Assembly: GCF_004348735.1 (NCBI RefSeq)
Contig: NZ_SMKT01000094.1
Span: forward strand, 1 to 36,276
Reading direction: 5' to 3'
DNA from: Actinomadura sp. KC06
GTDB lineage: Bacteria; Actinomycetota; Actinomycetes; Streptosporangiales; Streptosporangiaceae
DNA: 36,276 nucleotides
Shown here piece after piece: positions 7,528 through 15,155 of this stretch. A model generated the notes under the pieces. That model worked only from the letters and a program-made list of their open reading frames with translations. It did no database searches and was not told where the DNA came from. Numbering within the stretch: the first letter of the stretch is position 1; each line of letters opens with the position of its first letter. The position numbers were made by a program, and so were the translations under genes.

Positions 7528-8139
7528 ATGGCGGGCGGGGACGCGCCCACGCGGATACGGCTGCTGGAGGCCGCCGTCGAGGTGATGGCCGAGAGCGGCT
7601 GGTCGGCGGTGACGTCGCGGGCCGTGGCGGAGCGGGCACGCGCCAACAACGCGCTCGTGCACTACTACTTCGGCTCGGTGGACGCGCTGCGCAGGGCCGC
7701 GGTCATGCACGCGGTGGAGAAGGAGCTGGAAGGGCCCGTCGAGGCGCTCCTCCGCGCCGAGGACGTCCTCGACGGCGTCGCGGACGCCGTCCGCGGCCTC
7801 ATCGAACGCGGCCCCGGCACGGCCCAGCAGCGGGTCGTGGTCGAGGCGCTGATGCAGGGCCTGCGGGACGAGGAACTGCGCGGCGAGGGCGTCCGGCAGA
7901 TCCGGACGTTCCGCGACCTGCTGGCGGCACGTCTCGCCGAGAACCGCGCCGCCGGGCTGCTGCGCGCCGACGCCGACCCCGCCGCCCTCGCGGTGGTGCT
8001 CACCGCGCTCATGGACGGCCTGCTCCTGCACGTGCTGATCGATCCCGACACCGACGCTGCGGGCGCGACCGACCGGCTCCTCGCCCTTCTGCGCCCCACC
8101 GGACCCCAGGACGCGGGCGAGCAGACCCCCGACGAGTGA
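7528..8139 (+). CDS. TetR/AcrR family transcriptional regulator
   Basis: A 203-residue regulator. The N-terminal helix-turn-helix spans about residues 8-50 with the TetR signature TSRAVAERARANNALVHYYF; the rest is the helical ligand and dimerisation domain. ATG 7528 follows AGGGGG. The ABC ATPase starts 10 bp after its stop with GAGGAG between, so the three genes 7528-11280 are likely one operon. It most likely represses itself and the exporter through the palindrome 7480-7505 until a ligand, perhaps the transported compound, is bound. Confidence 0.93.
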   Translation: MAGGDAPTRIRLLEAAVEVMAESGWSAVTSRAVAERARANNALVHYYFGSVDALRRAAVMHAVEKELEGPVEALLRAEDVLDGVADAVRGLIERGPGTAQQRVVVEALMQGLRDEELRGEGVRQIRTFRDLLAARLAENRAAGLLRADADPAALAVVLTALMDGLLLHVLIDPDTDAAGATDRLLALLRPTGPQDAGEQTPDE

Positions 8140-8149
8140 GGAGGCGACG

Positions 8150-8914
8150 ATGGCGCGTCATGATCGCGTGCAGGCGACCGTCCAGGACGGTGAGGAGGCC
8201 CGCGCGGGCGGCCCGGCCGTGCGGCTGCGCGGCGTCGGCAAGACCTACGGGACGGGCCACGCCGCGGTGCATGCGCTGCGCGAGGTGGACCTGGAGGTCG
8301 AGCGCGGCGAGTTCGTCGTGCTGCTCGGCCCGTCCGGATCGGGCAAGACGACCCTGCTCAACGTGATCGGCGGGATCGAGCCCGCCACCGAGGGCGAGGT
8401 GACCGCCGGGGGCCGCGACCTGTCCGGCCTGGGCGAGGACGCCCGCACCGCCTACCGGCGCGACGTCGTCGGGTTCGTGTTCCAGTTCTTCAACCTGGTC
8501 CCGTCGCTGACCGCGCTGGAGAACGTCCGGCTCGTGGCCGAGCTCACCGGGCGCGGCGACCGCGAGCGGTCCGCGGCGGCGCTGGCGGCGGTCGGGCTCG
8601 CCGATCGCGCCGCGCACTTCCCGGCGCAGCTGTCGGGCGGCGAGCAGCAGCGCGTCGCGATCGCCCGCGCGGTCGCCAAGGACCCCGGGCTGCTGCTGTG
8701 CGACGAGCCGACCGGCGCGCTCGACCTGGAGATCGGACGCGGCGTCCTGCGCGTCCTGCGGGACCTCAACGCGCAGGGCCGCACCGTCCTGGTCGTCACG
8801 CACAACGCCGCGATCGCGGCCATCGCGCACCGCGTCGTGCGGATGCGGTCGGGCCGCGTCACCGAGGTCACCGCGAACGCCGCGCCCGCCACCGCCGACG
8901 AGGTGACGTGGTGA
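8150..8914 (+). CDS. ABC transporter ATP-binding protein (MacB/LolD type)
   Basis: A 254-residue ATPase with Walker A GPSGSGKTT (about residue 61), Q-loop FQFFNLVPSL, signature LSGGEQQRVAIARA, Walker B LLLCDEPTGALD and the H-loop VVTHN. The sequence is that of the MacB/LolD/FtsE-like group that drives FtsX-type permeases by mechanotransmission. It begins with about 20 extra residues before the domain. The stop overlaps the GTG start of the permease by 4 bp, and the upstream TetR gene is 10 bp away. Confidence 0.94.
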   Translation: MARHDRVQATVQDGEEARAGGPAVRLRGVGKTYGTGHAAVHALREVDLEVERGEFVVLLGPSGSGKTTLLNVIGGIEPATEGEVTAGGRDLSGLGEDARTAYRRDVVGFVFQFFNLVPSLTALENVRLVAELTGRGDRERSAAALAAVGLADRAAHFPAQLSGGEQQRVAIARAVAKDPGLLLCDEPTGALDLEIGRGVLRVLRDLNAQGRTVLVVTHNAAIAAIAHRVVRMRSGRVTEVTANAAPATADEVTW

Positions 8915-11280
8915 GCACCCTCACCGTCAAGCTGCTCCGCGACCTGCGCCGCCGCCCCGCGCAGCTGGTGTCGGCCGCGGTGCTGGTGATGCTCGGCGTC
9001 GCGCTGTTCGGCGCGTCCTACGACGCCTACAAGAACCTCGAATCCGGCTACCAGGCGGTGTTCGACAGGTACCGGTTCGCGGACCTGACCGTGTCCGGCG
9101 GCGACACCGCCGCGATCGCGAAACGGGCGCGGGACACGCCCGGGGTGGAAGCCGCGGCGGCGCGGACCGTCGCGGACGTGCCGATGCGCATGCCGGACGG
9201 CTCCACCCTCGTCGGACGCGTCGTCGGCTTCCCCGCCGCGTCGCAGCCCGAGATCAACCGCGTGAAGATCCTCGACGGCCGGTACCTCGACCCCGCCGCC
9301 CCGGCCGGTGTCCTCGCCGACAAGCACGTCGCCGACGACGCCGGACTGAAACCCGGCTCGGCGGTGGAGGTGTGGGACGGGCGCGCCTGGCGTCCCCTGA
9401 ACGTGCGGGGCACCGCGTCCTCGCCCGAGTACCTGTGGCCCGCCGCCAGCCGCCAGGACGTGCTGCCCGCCCCCGGGACGTTCGGCGTCCTGTACGTCCC
9501 CGAGCCGCTCGCCCGGCAGGTCGGCGGCGTGACCGCGCCCAACGAGGTGACCGTCCGCTACACCGGCGCGAAACGCGCCCGCGCCGGCGAGCTCGACGCC
9601 GCCCTGACCGCCGCCGCGCGCGGGTACGGTGCCGGAGCGGCCGTCACCCGCGCCGACCAGCCCAGCAACGCCGCGCTCGCCCAGGACATCCAGGGCTTCT
9701 CCCAGCTCGCCGTGATGTTCCCGCTGCTGTTCCTCGCCGCCGCGGGCGTCGCCGTCTACGTCGTGCTGACCCGCCGCGTGGCGCGCGACCGCGTCGTCAT
9801 CGGGACGCTGCGCGCGAGCGGGTTCCGCCGCCGGACGGTCGTGGCGCACTATCTGGCGACCGGCGTCGCGACCGGGCTCGCCGGGTCCGTCCTCGGCGCG
9901 GCCGCGGGGCTGCTGCTCGCCGGGTCCGTCACCCGCCTGTACGGGGACGCGATCGGGCTGCCGGAGACGACCGTGACCGTCCGCCCAGCGACGGTGCTGG
10001 CCGGGCTGGCGTTCGGGCTGGTCGCGGGCGCGCTCGCGGCCCTGGCGCCCGCGGTGTCGGCGGCCCGCGTCCCGCCCGCCGAGGCGATGCGCGGGACCGT
10101 CCCCGCGGCCCGGGGCGGCGGGCTCATCGTCCGCGCCGCGCGATCCGCGCCCGGTGCCGGGCGGCTGCCCGCCGGGGCGTGGCTGGTGCTGCGCGGACCC
10201 ACCCGCCAGGTCCGCCGCACCCTCTACACGATGAGCGGCGTGATCCTCGCGCTCGTGCTCATCCTCGTGTCGTGGGGGATGCTCGACTCGTCCAGGGCGA
10301 CCGTGTCCCGGCAGTTCGACCAGGTCCAGCGGCAGGACGCGGAGCTCACCCTCGCCGGGCCCGCCGGCGCCGCGACGCTCGCCGCGGTGTCGGCGACGGA
10401 CGGGGTGCGGTCCGCCGAGCCGTCCGCGCACCTGCCCGCCACCATCACCGCCGGGGGCAAGGGGTACTCCACGTCCGTCGTCGGGCTGCCCGCCGGGACG
10501 CGGATGCACCGGTTCCTCACCCCAGGCGGCGGCGAACGGGCCCTGCCTCGCAGCGGCGCGCTCGTCGGCGCGGCGCTGCGCGACGAACTCGGCGTGGGCG
10601 CCGGTGACCGCGTCACCCTGCGCCTCGACGACGGACGGGCCGTCACCACCACCGTCGCCGGGTTCGTCGACGAGCCGCTCGGCACCTTCGCCTACGCCGA
10701 CCTCCGCCAGGTCGCCGCCTGGGACCCGGCCGCCCGGCCCGGCACCGTCCTCGTCCGGTTCGACCCGGGCGCGGACCGCGCCGCCGTCGAGCGGGCGCTG
10801 TCGTCCCTGCCCGGCGTCATCGCCTACACCGACTCGCGGGCGCTGAAGAAGACCATGGACGACTACATGGACCTGTTCTACGTGTTCGTCGCCGTCATGT
10901 TCGCGTTCGGCGGGCTGCTGGCCTTCACCGTCCTGTTCGCCACCCTGTCGGTCAACCTCGCCGACCGCGGCACCGAACTGGCCACGCTGCGCGCGGCGGG
11001 CGTCGGGCGCAGGCGGCTCGACCGCCTCGTCACCGCCGAGAACCTCCTCGTCGTGGCCGCGGGCACCGTGCCGGGCCTGGTCGCCGGACGGCTCGCGACC
11101 GGCGCGTTCCTCGGCGCGTTCGACAGCGACCTGATGTCGCTCCACACCGGGATCCGGCCCGCGACGTTCGCCTGGTCCGCGCTCGCCGTCCTCGCCGTGG
11201 CGTGGCTGGCGCAGCGTCCCGGGCTGCGCGGCCTCGCCCGCTCCGACCTCGCCGCCCTCGTCCGCGAAAGGGCCGGTTAG
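8911..11280 (+). CDS. FtsX-like ABC transporter permease with two permease modules
   Basis: A 789-residue permease starting at GTG 8911 (a GTGA overlap with the ATPase; GTG 8908 is next to it). It opens with a membrane helix after KLLRDLRRRPAQLVSAAVLVML, then a large extracellular MacB-like domain, an FtsX domain of three helices in the middle (from about residue 260), a further anchor helix around TMSGVILALVLILVSW, a second extracellular domain, and a C-terminal FtsX domain. Such proteins move lipoproteins, peptides or antibiotics outward, or act on the cell envelope. Its regulation by the adjacent TetR is inferred from the operon. Confidence 0.92.
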   Translation: MSTLTVKLLRDLRRRPAQLVSAAVLVMLGVALFGASYDAYKNLESGYQAVFDRYRFADLTVSGGDTAAIAKRARDTPGVEAAAARTVADVPMRMPDGSTLVGRVVGFPAASQPEINRVKILDGRYLDPAAPAGVLADKHVADDAGLKPGSAVEVWDGRAWRPLNVRGTASSPEYLWPAASRQDVLPAPGTFGVLYVPEPLARQVGGVTAPNEVTVRYTGAKRARAGELDAALTAAARGYGAGAAVTRADQPSNAALAQDIQGFSQLAVMFPLLFLAAAGVAVYVVLTRRVARDRVVIGTLRASGFRRRTVVAHYLATGVATGLAGSVLGAAAGLLLAGSVTRLYGDAIGLPETTVTVRPATVLAGLAFGLVAGALAALAPAVSAARVPPAEAMRGTVPAARGGGLIVRAARSAPGAGRLPAGAWLVLRGPTRQVRRTLYTMSGVILALVLILVSWGMLDSSRATVSRQFDQVQRQDAELTLAGPAGAATLAAVSATDGVRSAEPSAHLPATITAGGKGYSTSVVGLPAGTRMHRFLTPGGGERALPRSGALVGAALRDELGVGAGDRVTLRLDDGRAVTTTVAGFVDEPLGTFAYADLRQVAAWDPAARPGTVLVRFDPGADRAAVERALSSLPGVIAYTDSRALKKTMDDYMDLFYVFVAVMFAFGGLLAFTVLFATLSVNLADRGTELATLRAAGVGRRRLDRLVTAENLLVVAAGTVPGLVAGRLATGAFLGAFDSDLMSLHTGIRPATFAWSALAVLAVAWLAQRPGLRGLARSDLAALVRERAG

Positions 11281-11292
11281 CGAAGACGCGAA

Positions 11293-11326
11293 CGGGCGCC
11301 CGCACGGGTCTCCGTGCGGGCGCCCG
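11293..11326. terminator. Bidirectional terminator between convergent genes
   Basis: Perfect 15-bp stem CGGGCGCCCGCACGG / CCGTGCGGGCGCCCG with loop GTCT. It sits between the permease stop (11280) and the SRPBCC stop (11338), so it can serve both strands. Its tip ACGGGTCTCCGT recurs in the hairpin at 27794-27848. Confidence 0.85.
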
Positions 11327-11337
11327 CGTCCGGCGGT

Positions 11338-12075
11338 TCAGGCGTACACGTCCTGCAGCCAGGTGCGCCACGCCTTCTTCGTCCGCTCCTGCTCAGCGGC
11401 CGAGCCTGGCGCGAAGTCGTGCACGGCGATCCCGACCGGGCCGCCCCACGCGTCGCGTCCGAAGAACCGGTACATGGCGTCGTCCGTGCGCAGGCCGAGG
11501 AAGTACTCGTTGCGGAAGTCGACGACCGCGTCCACCGCGCCCGCCCCGGGCACGTCCACCCGGACGGTGTCGCCCTCGGCGGCGGCGTCCAGGCCGAGCG
11601 CGCGGACGGCCGCGTCGAACGACCCCTTCGCCATGGACGCCTTCGGCCCGTGAACGTCGGACTGCGTCGCCGGCAGACCCGTGAAATGCGCCAGGTACTG
11701 CCGCAGGGTGTGCAGGTAGAAGTCGGTGTGCCGGTTCGCGCCGTCGTACTGGTTGTCCCAGTCGTCGGTGAAGATCCCGCTGTGCACGTAGCGGACCCAG
11801 GCGCGCCCGCCCTCGCGCGGCTCGATCAGGTTGTCGAGTTGGTTCAGCGACTGGGGGAGGCCCTCGATGCCGTCCGGGTCCTCCTGGCGGCTGGTCAGCC
11901 GGTGCGGCGGGTCCCAGGCGGTGACGACCCCGCCGAGCCCGGCGGCGCCGCCGACCCGCGGCTCGTACTCCGCCGGCCACAGCCACCCCGCGGCGCCCGT
12001 GGTGATCGCGTCCCAGACCTGCTCGGGTGAGGCGTCCACCTCGAACTCGCGGACGATCTCGAATGCCTTGCCCAT
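11338..12075 (-). CDS. SRPBCC (AHSA1-like) domain protein
   Basis: A 245-residue START/Bet v1-like protein. The N-terminal FEIVREFEVDASPEQVWDAI and the GGVVTAWDPPHRL segment are typical of AHSA1/SRPBCC proteins, which hold a hydrophobic ligand in a deep cavity; the C-terminal half is less typical and may be a second, diverged copy of the fold. The start is strong (AAAGGAG before ATG). The gene lies 55 bp after an ArsR-type regulator on the same strand, a pairing seen often in actinobacteria, and is probably controlled by it. No enzymatic role can be named. Confidence 0.87.
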   Translation of the reverse strand: MGKAFEIVREFEVDASPEQVWDAITTGAAGWLWPAEYEPRVGGAAGLGGVVTAWDPPHRLTSRQEDPDGIEGLPQSLNQLDNLIEPREGGRAWVRYVHSGIFTDDWDNQYDGANRHTDFYLHTLRQYLAHFTGLPATQSDVHGPKASMAKGSFDAAVRALGLDAAAEGDTVRVDVPGAGAVDAVVDFRNEYFLGLRTDDAMYRFFGRDAWGGPVGIAVHDFAPGSAAEQERTKKAWRTWLQDVYA

Positions 12076-12130
12076 GACGATTCTCCTTTACGTTTCGTGG
12101 TTGCGTTGCGCGGCGGCGACCGGCCGCGGG

Positions 12131-12766
12131 TCAGGACTCGATCTCTCCGGGGACGTCCCGCTCCGGTTCCGCTGCCGCCTCGGGTTCGGCCTTCAGCGAC
12201 GGGTGGACGGCGATCACGACGCGGTGGCCCCGCCCGCCCTCCGACTCAGCGTCGTGGTACTTGCGGACCAGCGCGCCGACGCCGGCGGTCAGCTCCTCGA
12301 TGAACGCCGCCCGGTCGGCCGCGGACGCGAACCGGACCTCCCCGTCCAGCGCGAACGTCGCCAGGCGCTTGTCGGCCCGCGCCGCGCCGGTGATCAGCGC
12401 GCCGACGTCGCGGACCAGCCGGGCCGCGAGCGCCAGCAGCCACCGCGCCGACAGCGCGTCCCGGTGCCGGTCCGGGTCCGGCTGCACCGACGCGAGCGCG
12501 AGCGGCGAGATGACGTAGGACGCGGCCGTGGCCCGCATCAGCCGCTCGGTCATGTTGCCCTTGCGGCGCTCGCCGACCAGCTCGACCAGGCCGTGCCGCT
12601 CCAGCGCCCGCAGGTGGTAGTTGACCTTCTGCCGGGGCAGCCCGACCCGGGCCGCGAGCGCGGTCGCCGACATCGGCTCGGCCAGCTCGGCGAGCAGCCG
12701 CGCCCGCATGGGGTCCAGCGAGGCGGCCGCCGCCTCGGGGTTCTCGATCACCGTCACGTCCAGCAT
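12131..12766 (-). CDS. ArsR-type winged-helix transcriptional regulator
   Basis: A 211-residue protein with an N-terminal winged helix (MRARLLAELAEPMSATALAA, then VGLPRQKVNYHLRALERHGL as recognition region, about residues 20-65) followed by about 130 residues of unassigned helical sequence with an acidic tail. It is longer than metal-sensing ArsR proteins and has no obvious Cys metal site. I chose ATG 12766 because it lies 6 bases after a -10 element; the reading frame stays open for 27 more codons but that segment crosses the tandem dyads. It probably controls itself and the SRPBCC gene downstream. Confidence 0.88.
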   Translation of the reverse strand: MLDVTVIENPEAAAASLDPMRARLLAELAEPMSATALAARVGLPRQKVNYHLRALERHGLVELVGERRKGNMTERLMRATAASYVISPLALASVQPDPDRHRDALSARWLLALAARLVRDVGALITGAARADKRLATFALDGEVRFASAADRAAFIEELTAGVGALVRKYHDAESEGGRGHRVVIAVHPSLKAEPEAAAEPERDVPGEIES

Positions 12767-12772
12767 GACCCC

Positions 12773-12802
12773 ATCATGGCAACCGACAATCAGATTTGTC
12801 AA
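12773..12802 (-). promoter_or_regulatory. ArsR promoter
   Basis: On the minus strand TTGACA (12802-12797) and CATGAT (12778-12773) are 18 bp apart, and the ATG follows 6 bases later, which suggests a leaderless mRNA. The -35 is embedded in the tandem dyads. Confidence 0.55.
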
Positions 12803-12818
12803 GACAGAATCTTTTGTC
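12785..12818. promoter_or_regulatory. Two tandem dyads at the ArsR promoter
   Basis: GACAATCAGATTTGTC (12785-12800) and GACAGAATCTTTTGTC (12803-12818) each have GACA...TGTC arms and repeat with an 18-bp period. They overlap the -35 of the ArsR promoter, and the MarR gene diverges from the other side. Two regulator dimers bound on nearly the same face of the helix would fit. AT-rich against the background. Confidence 0.65.
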
Positions 12819-12873
12819 GGAATGCCCTCCGGGGGCGGCTGGCACACATTGGCGCGCGGGGCTCCGGGCGTTG

Positions 12874-12879
12874 TAGAAA
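12874..12879 (+). promoter_or_regulatory. -10 element of a probable leaderless MarR promoter
   Basis: TAGAAA ends 6 bases before ATG 12886; no ribosome-binding site is visible in the interval. The last base differs from the TANNNT consensus. Confidence 0.35.
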
Positions 12880-12885
12880 GTCGTC

Positions 12886-13380
12886 ATGAGCGAGCAGGCC
12901 GCCCCCGCCGGCGACGCGCACGGCGTCGACGAGGTCACCTCGGCGGTGCTGACCGCGTCCCGGCTGCTGGTGGCGATCTCCGTGCGGTCCCTCGCCGCCG
13001 TCGAGGACGCCGTCACGCTGCCGCAGTTCCGGCTCCTCGTCGTGCTGTCCTCACAGGGGCCGCTCAAGCTCGTCACGCTCGCCGGGCTGCTGGAGGTCAA
13101 CCCGTCCACCGCCATGCGGATGGTGGACCGGCTCGCCGCCGCCGGGCTGCTGGACCGGCAGGCCAGCCCCGACAGCGGCCGCGAGGTCAGGATCCAGCTC
13201 ACCGCCGCCGGCCGCGCCATCGTCGACGACGTCACCGCCCGCCGCCGCGCCGACATCGCCGAGATCGTCGCCCGGATGCCGCCCGGCCAGCGGCGCACCC
13301 TCGTCGCCGCCCTGCGCGCCTTCACCGAGGCGGGCGGCGAGCCCCCGGCCACCACCCTCGTCCCGCTCGGCTGGACCTGA
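12886..13380 (+). CDS. MarR family transcriptional regulator
   Basis: A 164-residue winged-helix regulator. LPQFRLLVVLSSQGPLKLVT, then LAGLLEVNPSTAMRMVDRLA (recognition helix about residues 70-85) and a wing ending DSGREVRIQLTAAGRAI are typical of the family. It stands divergent from the ArsR gene across 119 bp that hold the tandem dyads. It has no clear target beside it: the gene downstream is a lipoprotein with its own likely promoter. The effector is unknown. Confidence 0.92.
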   Translation: MSEQAAPAGDAHGVDEVTSAVLTASRLLVAISVRSLAAVEDAVTLPQFRLLVVLSSQGPLKLVTLAGLLEVNPSTAMRMVDRLAAAGLLDRQASPDSGREVRIQLTAAGRAIVDDVTARRRADIAEIVARMPPGQRRTLVAALRAFTEAGGEPPATTLVPLGWT

Positions 13381-13489
13381 CGCCCCCGCGCCGCCGTCGA
13401 ACGCCGCCGGAACGGCGTTGAACCCCGCCGGGGCGACGTGCGTACAGCCCGGGTGACGCACCTCTCCTCGACCGGAAGGACGGCGGCGG

Positions 13490-14206
13490 ATGCGAACACC
13501 CCGGCCCATCCCCGTGGCGGTACAGGTCGCGGCATTGGGGCTCGCCCTGCCGCTGCTCCTCGGTGGCTGCACCGCCCTGGCGCGCCAGTCGGGCGACGGC
13601 GGAGCGCAGCCCGCGGGGGTCGCGGCCGAGAACGCCCAGCAGGCCACCGTCGCCACCGAATGGGGGCCGCTCGGGCCCGCCGACCGCGTCCTCATCGTCA
13701 AGGTCAGGCAGGCCGGGCTCTGGGAGATCCCCGTCGGGCGGGAGGCCGCGCGCCGCGCCGCCCGGCCCGCGACCCAGCGCAACCTCGCCGAGATCGCCCG
13801 CCAGCACGAGCGGCTGGACGGGATCGCCCGCGGGATCGCCGCCCAGCTCAACGTCCCGCTGCCGGACCGGCCGACCGCCGAGCAGCAGAGCTGGATGTCG
13901 GAGATCACCGGCAAGTCCGGCACCGAGTACGACAAGACGGCCGTGGCGCGGCTGCGGGTGGCGCACGGCCAGATCTACCCGCAGATCGCCGCCGTCCGCG
14001 CCAGCACGCGCAACACCCTCGTCCGGCAGTTCGCCAAGCAGTGCGAGACCTTCGTCCACACCCACATGGCGCTGCTGGAGGGGACCGGCTTCGTCACCGT
14101 CGACGCGCTGCCCGACCCGCCCGCCGTGACGGGCGCGCCCGAGCCCGGCAGCCCGAACCAGCCGCGGACGCCCGCGCCCGCCGCCACCTCGGTGATCAAG
14201 GGCTGA
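13490..14206 (+). CDS. DUF4142 lipoprotein
   Basis: A 238-residue exported protein. A short basic N-terminus, hydrophobic core and lipobox LLGGC (Cys27) mark it as a lipoprotein. The mature part carries a DUF4142-like ferritin-type helical bundle (PADRVLIVKVRQAGLWEIPV near the start, HERLDGIARGIAAQL, then FAKQCETFVHTHMALLE), and ends in a Pro/Ala-rich tail. The function of this family is not known. GGAAGG lies 10 bases before the ATG. A weak TTGAAC / TACAGC pair (about 13418-13448) may be its promoter. Its 3' end overlaps the convergent sirtuin gene by 11 bp. Confidence 0.88.
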   Translation: MRTPRPIPVAVQVAALGLALPLLLGGCTALARQSGDGGAQPAGVAAENAQQATVATEWGPLGPADRVLIVKVRQAGLWEIPVGREAARRAARPATQRNLAEIARQHERLDGIARGIAAQLNVPLPDRPTAEQQSWMSEITGKSGTEYDKTAVARLRVAHGQIYPQIAAVRASTRNTLVRQFAKQCETFVHTHMALLEGTGFVTVDALPDPPAVTGAPEPGSPNQPRTPAPAATSVIKG

Positions 14207-15104
14207 CCGCGGGCCGGGCGGTTCGGCCGCGGGCGTCCAGCTCGGCGAGCAGCGCCTGGAGGGTCATGCCGAGCGGCGCGTCCAGCGTCACCCGGGCGTG
14301 CTCGTCGCCCCTGGTGGCGCCCCGGTTGACGATCGCGACCGGGACGCCGTGCCCGGCCGCGTGCCGGACGAACCGGTACCCCGACAGCACCGTCAGCGAC
14401 GACCCGAGCACCAGCAGCGCGCCCGCCGCCTCCGTGAGCGCGAAGCACTCCCGCACCCGGCCCGGCGGCACGTTCTCCCCGAAGAAGATCACGTCGGGTT
14501 TGAGGACGCCGCCGCACCGCTCGCAGTCCACCACCCGGAACGCCTCGACGTCGGCGTCGGCGAGCACGGCGTCGCCGTCGGGTTTGACCGTCCCGGGGGC
14601 GGCGGCGCGGGCGTCCCAGCCGGGGTTCGCGGCGCGGAGCCGCTCGTCCAGCCGGGCGCGCGGCGTCCGCTCGCCGCACGCCAGGCAGACCACCCGGTCC
14701 AGCGCGCCGTGCAGCTCGACGACCCCGTCCGCCCCGGCGGCCTGCTGCAGGCCGTCGACGTTCTGGGTGATGATCCCCGTGACCAGCCCCCGGCGCGCCA
14801 GCTCGGCGACCGCGCGGTGCCCGTCGTTCGGACGCGCCGCCGCGATGTGCCGCCACCCCAGATGGCTGCGCGCCCAGTACCGCCGCCGCGCCGCCGCCGA
14901 CCCGGTGAACGCCTGGTACGTCATCGGCTCGGCCCGCCGCCGTCGCCCCGTCTCCCCGCGGTAGTCGGGGATGCCCGACTCGGTCGACAGGCCGGCGCCG
15001 CTCAGCACCAGCACGCCGCCGCCCGCGACGAGATCGGCCAGCGTCCGCAGCCGCGCCCCCGCCTCCGTCCCGCCGCCGGTGAACCGGCTCTCAACCTGCG
15101 TCAC
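14196..15104 (-). CDS. Sir2-family NAD-dependent protein deacylase
   Basis: A 302-residue sirtuin that removes acyl groups from lysine using NAD+. It has GAGLSTESGIPDYRG (from about residue 36), TQNVDGLQQAAG, the catalytic histidine in VELHGAL, and two zinc pairs CLAC and CERC, followed by GSSLTVLSGYRF and IVNRGATRGD of the Rossmann fold. The start is not certain: GTG 15104 has GGAGGG almost touching it, and GTG 15119 is possible. Only 51 bp separate it from the divergent GH4 gene. It may be more than a housekeeping deacylase, but nothing in the context shows its target. Confidence 0.93.
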   Translation of the reverse strand: MTQVESRFTGGGTEAGARLRTLADLVAGGGVLVLSGAGLSTESGIPDYRGETGRRRRAEPMTYQAFTGSAAARRRYWARSHLGWRHIAAARPNDGHRAVAELARRGLVTGIITQNVDGLQQAAGADGVVELHGALDRVVCLACGERTPRARLDERLRAANPGWDARAAAPGTVKPDGDAVLADADVEAFRVVDCERCGGVLKPDVIFFGENVPPGRVRECFALTEAAGALLVLGSSLTVLSGYRFVRHAAGHGVPVAIVNRGATRGDEHARVTLDAPLGMTLQALLAELDARGRTARPAVSP

Positions 15105-15142
15105 CCCTCCATGGTGCACGACGGCGGGCGCCGCCCGGGTGC

Positions 15143-15148
15143 TACGTT
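15143..15148 (+). promoter_or_regulatory. -10 element of a probable leaderless GH4 promoter
   Basis: TACGTT ends 7 bases before ATG 15156, with no Shine-Dalgarno sequence in between. Confidence 0.45.
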
Positions 15149-15155
15149 CCGCTGC

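Noticed and set aside
13400..13419. AACGCCG...CGGCGTT hairpin after the MarR gene
   Set aside because: Only 7 bp of stem and no T-run, too weak to call a terminator.
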